Assembly: GCA_034696485.1 (NCBI GenBank) | Contig: JAQIWT010000400.1 | Coordinates: 1-21,194, forward strand | Length of the DNA stretch: 21,194 bases | Source: Isohypsibius dastychi | Taxonomy: Eukaryota; Tardigrada; Eutardigrada; Parachela; Isohypsibiidae | Direction: 5' to 3' | In this document: positions 18,451-21,194 of the stretch, in pieces | How positions within the stretch are numbered: position 1 is the stretch's first letter | How the letters are laid out: every line of letters starts with the position of its first letter | Notes under the pieces: generated by a model | What the model was told of the DNA's origin: nothing | The model's input: only the letters and a program-made list of their open reading frames with translations | Databases searched by the model: none | Made by a program: the position numbers and the translations under genes

Positions 18451-21194
18451 ATGTATTCCGATGATGAGTTCGAGGAGATGCTTGCTTACCATGATAATTT
18501 GGATGACTTGTATGATGAGATGTTGGGTGATCCATTTCCGGGTGAACCACTTCCGGTCCAGTCTGGAGGCTCACGTCATGAATCCATCGACGGGAAGCTG
18601 ACCATAACTGATGACGGACGTCACAACTCGGTCAAGTACGGCTGTTCCTTCCGTCGCTTCAAGGTAGCCCTGAATGACCTCGGCCATGTTGAGTTCAAGG
18701 ATATTCCATATTTCATCCATAAAATTTTGGACGAAGTTATCAGACGAATTACCACCGGAATTCCAGACCACCACCGTGTTCGTATTATTATGAGTTTGAA
18801 AAGTTTGGCTTTTCCGATCTGGACACCGCTTATTGCCAAAAGTGAGCTCACCGTCGAACGATGGATGCTTGAGGTAAGTCACATGGTAATCCCATGCTTA
18901 ATAAAATAACGTTATGATCAATTATTTCGCCAACATTATATTGAATTTGCGTTTCATTGTGATGAGGCAAGCTTTCACCTAATAAGCTTCATGTTCTCGT
19001 CAAGTTTTCGTGGACTTCTAGTCAGGTTTTGGGAGGCCTTTAAAATTAGCACAGTATTCAGATGTGTGTTAACCGATTTACATGATTTTGGTACTGTATT
19101 GTGATTTGTGTATAATTTTTGCTAATTATCTATCGCAGCAAAGTACCTGAGGTCTCCTCCAGAGTTATAAGTTCGCTGAGGATATCGTCAAATTTTGTTA
19201 AATTTGGAAGGTTTGGCAGGCTGTGAAATTTACGTATCTGATTTATGAGTTTGTCAAGATACACTGTGGTTCTGCTCATTTATCTTAACGATTATTTTTA
19301 TCAATATTTATTGATTTCTCGATTATTTTGGTCATAGGTCATCAGATTGTTTTTTACTGTTGTTCTGGGAACATTTGATTTGAATTAACTCAAAATAACA
19401 TCTGTATGATAGGTTGAAAAGGTTCTGAATTCCAATGAACAAGTCAAGCTGGATGAGGGACTCAGTCTTTTGGTCCAAGTTTATGAAGTTCCTGGAGGCT
19501 CTTGCAATCACAAACTTCCGGAACGTATTCTCGCAAAACTCAAGAAGATGAGGAGTGTCATCCAAGTTCGAAATGAAAGAGACCAAATGTGCCTTGCTCG
19601 CTGTTTCATCGTTGCTCAGGCCCTCATTCAGTATGGCACCGGTTCTCCAGAGCAAAAGAAAGCCGCTCAGGATCGGAGGTATCAACGTGAATCTGCTGCG
19701 AAGCTTTTGGTGGAAATGAATTTGCCAGACAGAGAGATGACCCTTGAAGACCTCCCACATTTTACGAAAGTAAGCACTCCAAATTAATCTGGAATTTCGC
19801 TATTTGGAATTGACTGACCAAAAAACAGTATTGTCGAATATTTCTAAATCCCAAAATATCTTTCAGAAATTCCCAAATTATCGAATAAAGATTTATGGAC
19901 TTGATCAGCGATGTGCCACTATTTACGACAACAAGGTTGATAGCCAGCAAGTGGTTAACCTCCTCAATTATTCCCATCACTTTGCCGTTCTGAAAAGCCT
20001 TCCCGGATTCTTTGGCAAGTCTTACTGGTGCTTGAAGTGCGATAGGGGTTACGATCATCGCCTGGAACATCACTGTGGTCGGATTTGCGAGGATTGCCAT
20101 ACCACTGAATGTCCGCAGACCAAAGATCTTCGGCTAGAGTGTTCTGACTGCCAGCGGACCTTCGGAAGCCACATCTGTTTTAGCAAGCATCAGTCCAGTA
20201 TGAGAACCGCCGGAAAGAAACAAGTGCCCATTTGCCACCGAGTTCGTCGTTGTTTGACCTGTTCGTCTCATTATCGTGCGGATCGACGTGAAAACGACCA
20301 GCCACATCGCTGCGGGGAACAGCTCTGCCAAGTCTGCCATCTTCATGTCCTTCCGGATCACAAGTGCTACATCAAACCTCTCAAGTTCAGTGACGAAAAA
20401 GAAGAGGAGCATTCGGCTGCCAGATTTCTTTTCTTCGATTACGAGACCTACGTACGGGAAGACGGACAGTTGGTTCCAAATTTAGCCGTCGTTCAGGATG
20501 ACCAGGGGAACGAACATGTTTTTCCGGAAGATGGAATTATCGGACCGGATGTCACCAACGCCCTCTGTGAGTTTTTATTCCAGGATGTCCACAAGGGATT
20601 CTACGTCATCGCTCACAATTTCCAGTCCTTTGACGGTATGTTCATTCTCCGGTGGCTCCTCAATAACAGTGTCAAGTGTGACGTCATCATCGCCGGAGGA
20701 AAGATCAAGAATATCAGCGTGCCAGAATACAAGATGCTTTTTCGGGATTCCCTTGCTTATGTTCCCACCACCTTGGCCAAATTTCCCGCCCTCGTGGGAA
20801 TTCAAGATCTGCGAAAAGGTGACTTTGGACATCGTTTTAACCGGCCTGAGAACTGGAATAAGGTCGTCGCCTTCCCCACCAAAGAAGATTTCGACTTTAA
20901 CCGGAAGAGTGACAAGGACAAGCTCGTATTCGACCAATGGTATGAGCAAGATAAAGTCAAAAAGAATGGACAGTATGACTTTAATCAAGAATTTATCGCC
21001 TACTGCAATCAGGTAAATGGTGAATAAATCGGGATTTATCTGTTTTATTTCAACTCTGGACATTTCTAGGATGTTACGGTCCTTCGCCAGTGCTGTCTGA
21101 AATTTCGAGAACTCTACATGGAAGTCAGTACCGGAATTTGCCCCTTTGTTTCCGGAATCACCATTGCCAATATCGTCACCAACCTCTGGCGGAC
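18451..21194 (+). CDS. Maverick/Polinton-type protein-primed DNA polymerase B, 5' part
   Basis: The exons are 18451-18873, 19413-19769, 19867-21012 and 21070 to the window edge. All introns are phase 0 with consensus donors (GTAAG, GTAAA) and AG acceptors, and they are 539, 97 and 57 bp long. The product is the polymerase that replicates these large self-synthesising elements by protein priming. About 683 residues are visible. The start is acidic (MYSDDEFEEML). Residues about 315-427 form a Cys/His-rich block with repeated C-x2-C pairs, probably zinc binding. ExoI is FFDYETY (D451, E453). ExoII is HNFQSFDG (N511, D516). ExoIII is Y639-x3-D643 and is split by the third intron. All proofreading residues are therefore present and no stop or frameshift is seen. 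The catalytic polymerase motifs (the region ending in YxDTD) lie beyond the window. This fits the viral/organellar family B polymerases of Mavericks and adintoviruses. An in-frame ATG at 18232 is the alternative start but lies above the TATA box. Confidence 0.88.
18874..19412 (+). other. first intron of the polymerase gene
   Basis: 539 bp, donor GAG|GTAAGT, acceptor ATGATAG|GTTG, phase 0. It is much longer than the other introns of the window. No gene, inverted repeat or tandem repeat was recognised in it. Confidence 0.75.

Noticed and set aside
20575-21063. 162-residue - strand ORF, and similar antisense frames under the polymerase
   Set aside because: They are shadows of the polymerase exons, whose conserved motifs are on the + strand.

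Overview
The window looks like animal nuclear DNA, most probably from a nematode. Coding information lies in many short exons separated by GT-AG introns, several of only 51-59 bp with TTTCAG-like 3' ends. There are no ribosome-binding sites, operons or long uninterrupted bacterial-type reading frames. Most of the window is non-coding and carries inverted-repeat (MITE/foldback) elements, minisatellites and poly-G/poly-C tracts. The organism call is an inference from intron style and gene content; nothing identifies a species.

Layout. 0.4-2.7 kb: a multi-exon gene of unknown family on the + strand, apparently decayed (two in-frame TGA codons, at least two phase breaks). 4.1 kb: a compact hairpin with 50-bp arms. 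4.9-5.5 kb, - strand: a broken reading frame with a signal-peptide-like start and faint resemblance to the extracellular domain of Cys-loop ligand-gated channels. 6.5-7.0 kb: a 414-bp foldback element. 7.4-7.65 kb: a degenerate CCTTA pentamer array. 7.8-8.3 kb: a 519-bp MITE with 49/50-bp terminal inverted repeats and a TA target duplication, inserted into a locally duplicated sequence whose second copy preserves the empty site. 9.6-11.5 kb: mostly non-coding, with G/C homopolymers and a G-rich block. 12.4-12.8 kb: a second MITE. 13.3-14.8 kb: a small multi-exon gene, possibly propeller-like, with one frameshift.

15.0-18.4 kb holds CRE-type palindromes (TGACGTCA), a 121-bp inverted-repeat element, a gene assembled from five short exons whose last part is clearly related to the RRP6/EXOSC10 (DEDD) 3'-5' exonuclease, and a 24-bp minisatellite of about 19 units. 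From 18,451 to the right edge runs the 5' part of a protein-primed family B DNA polymerase of the Maverick/Polinton (adintovirus-like) type. It has three phase-0 introns, a Cys/His-rich block and the complete exonuclease motif set ExoI, ExoII and ExoIII; its polymerase domain lies beyond the window. The window therefore appears to enter one end of a Maverick. Its left boundary cannot be fixed because the other terminal repeat is not here.

The most notable points are the Maverick polymerase with its motif-rich upstream region, the RRP6-like gene directly beside it (possible cargo or a neighbouring host pseudogene), and the MITE whose insertion event can be reconstructed from the sequence alone.
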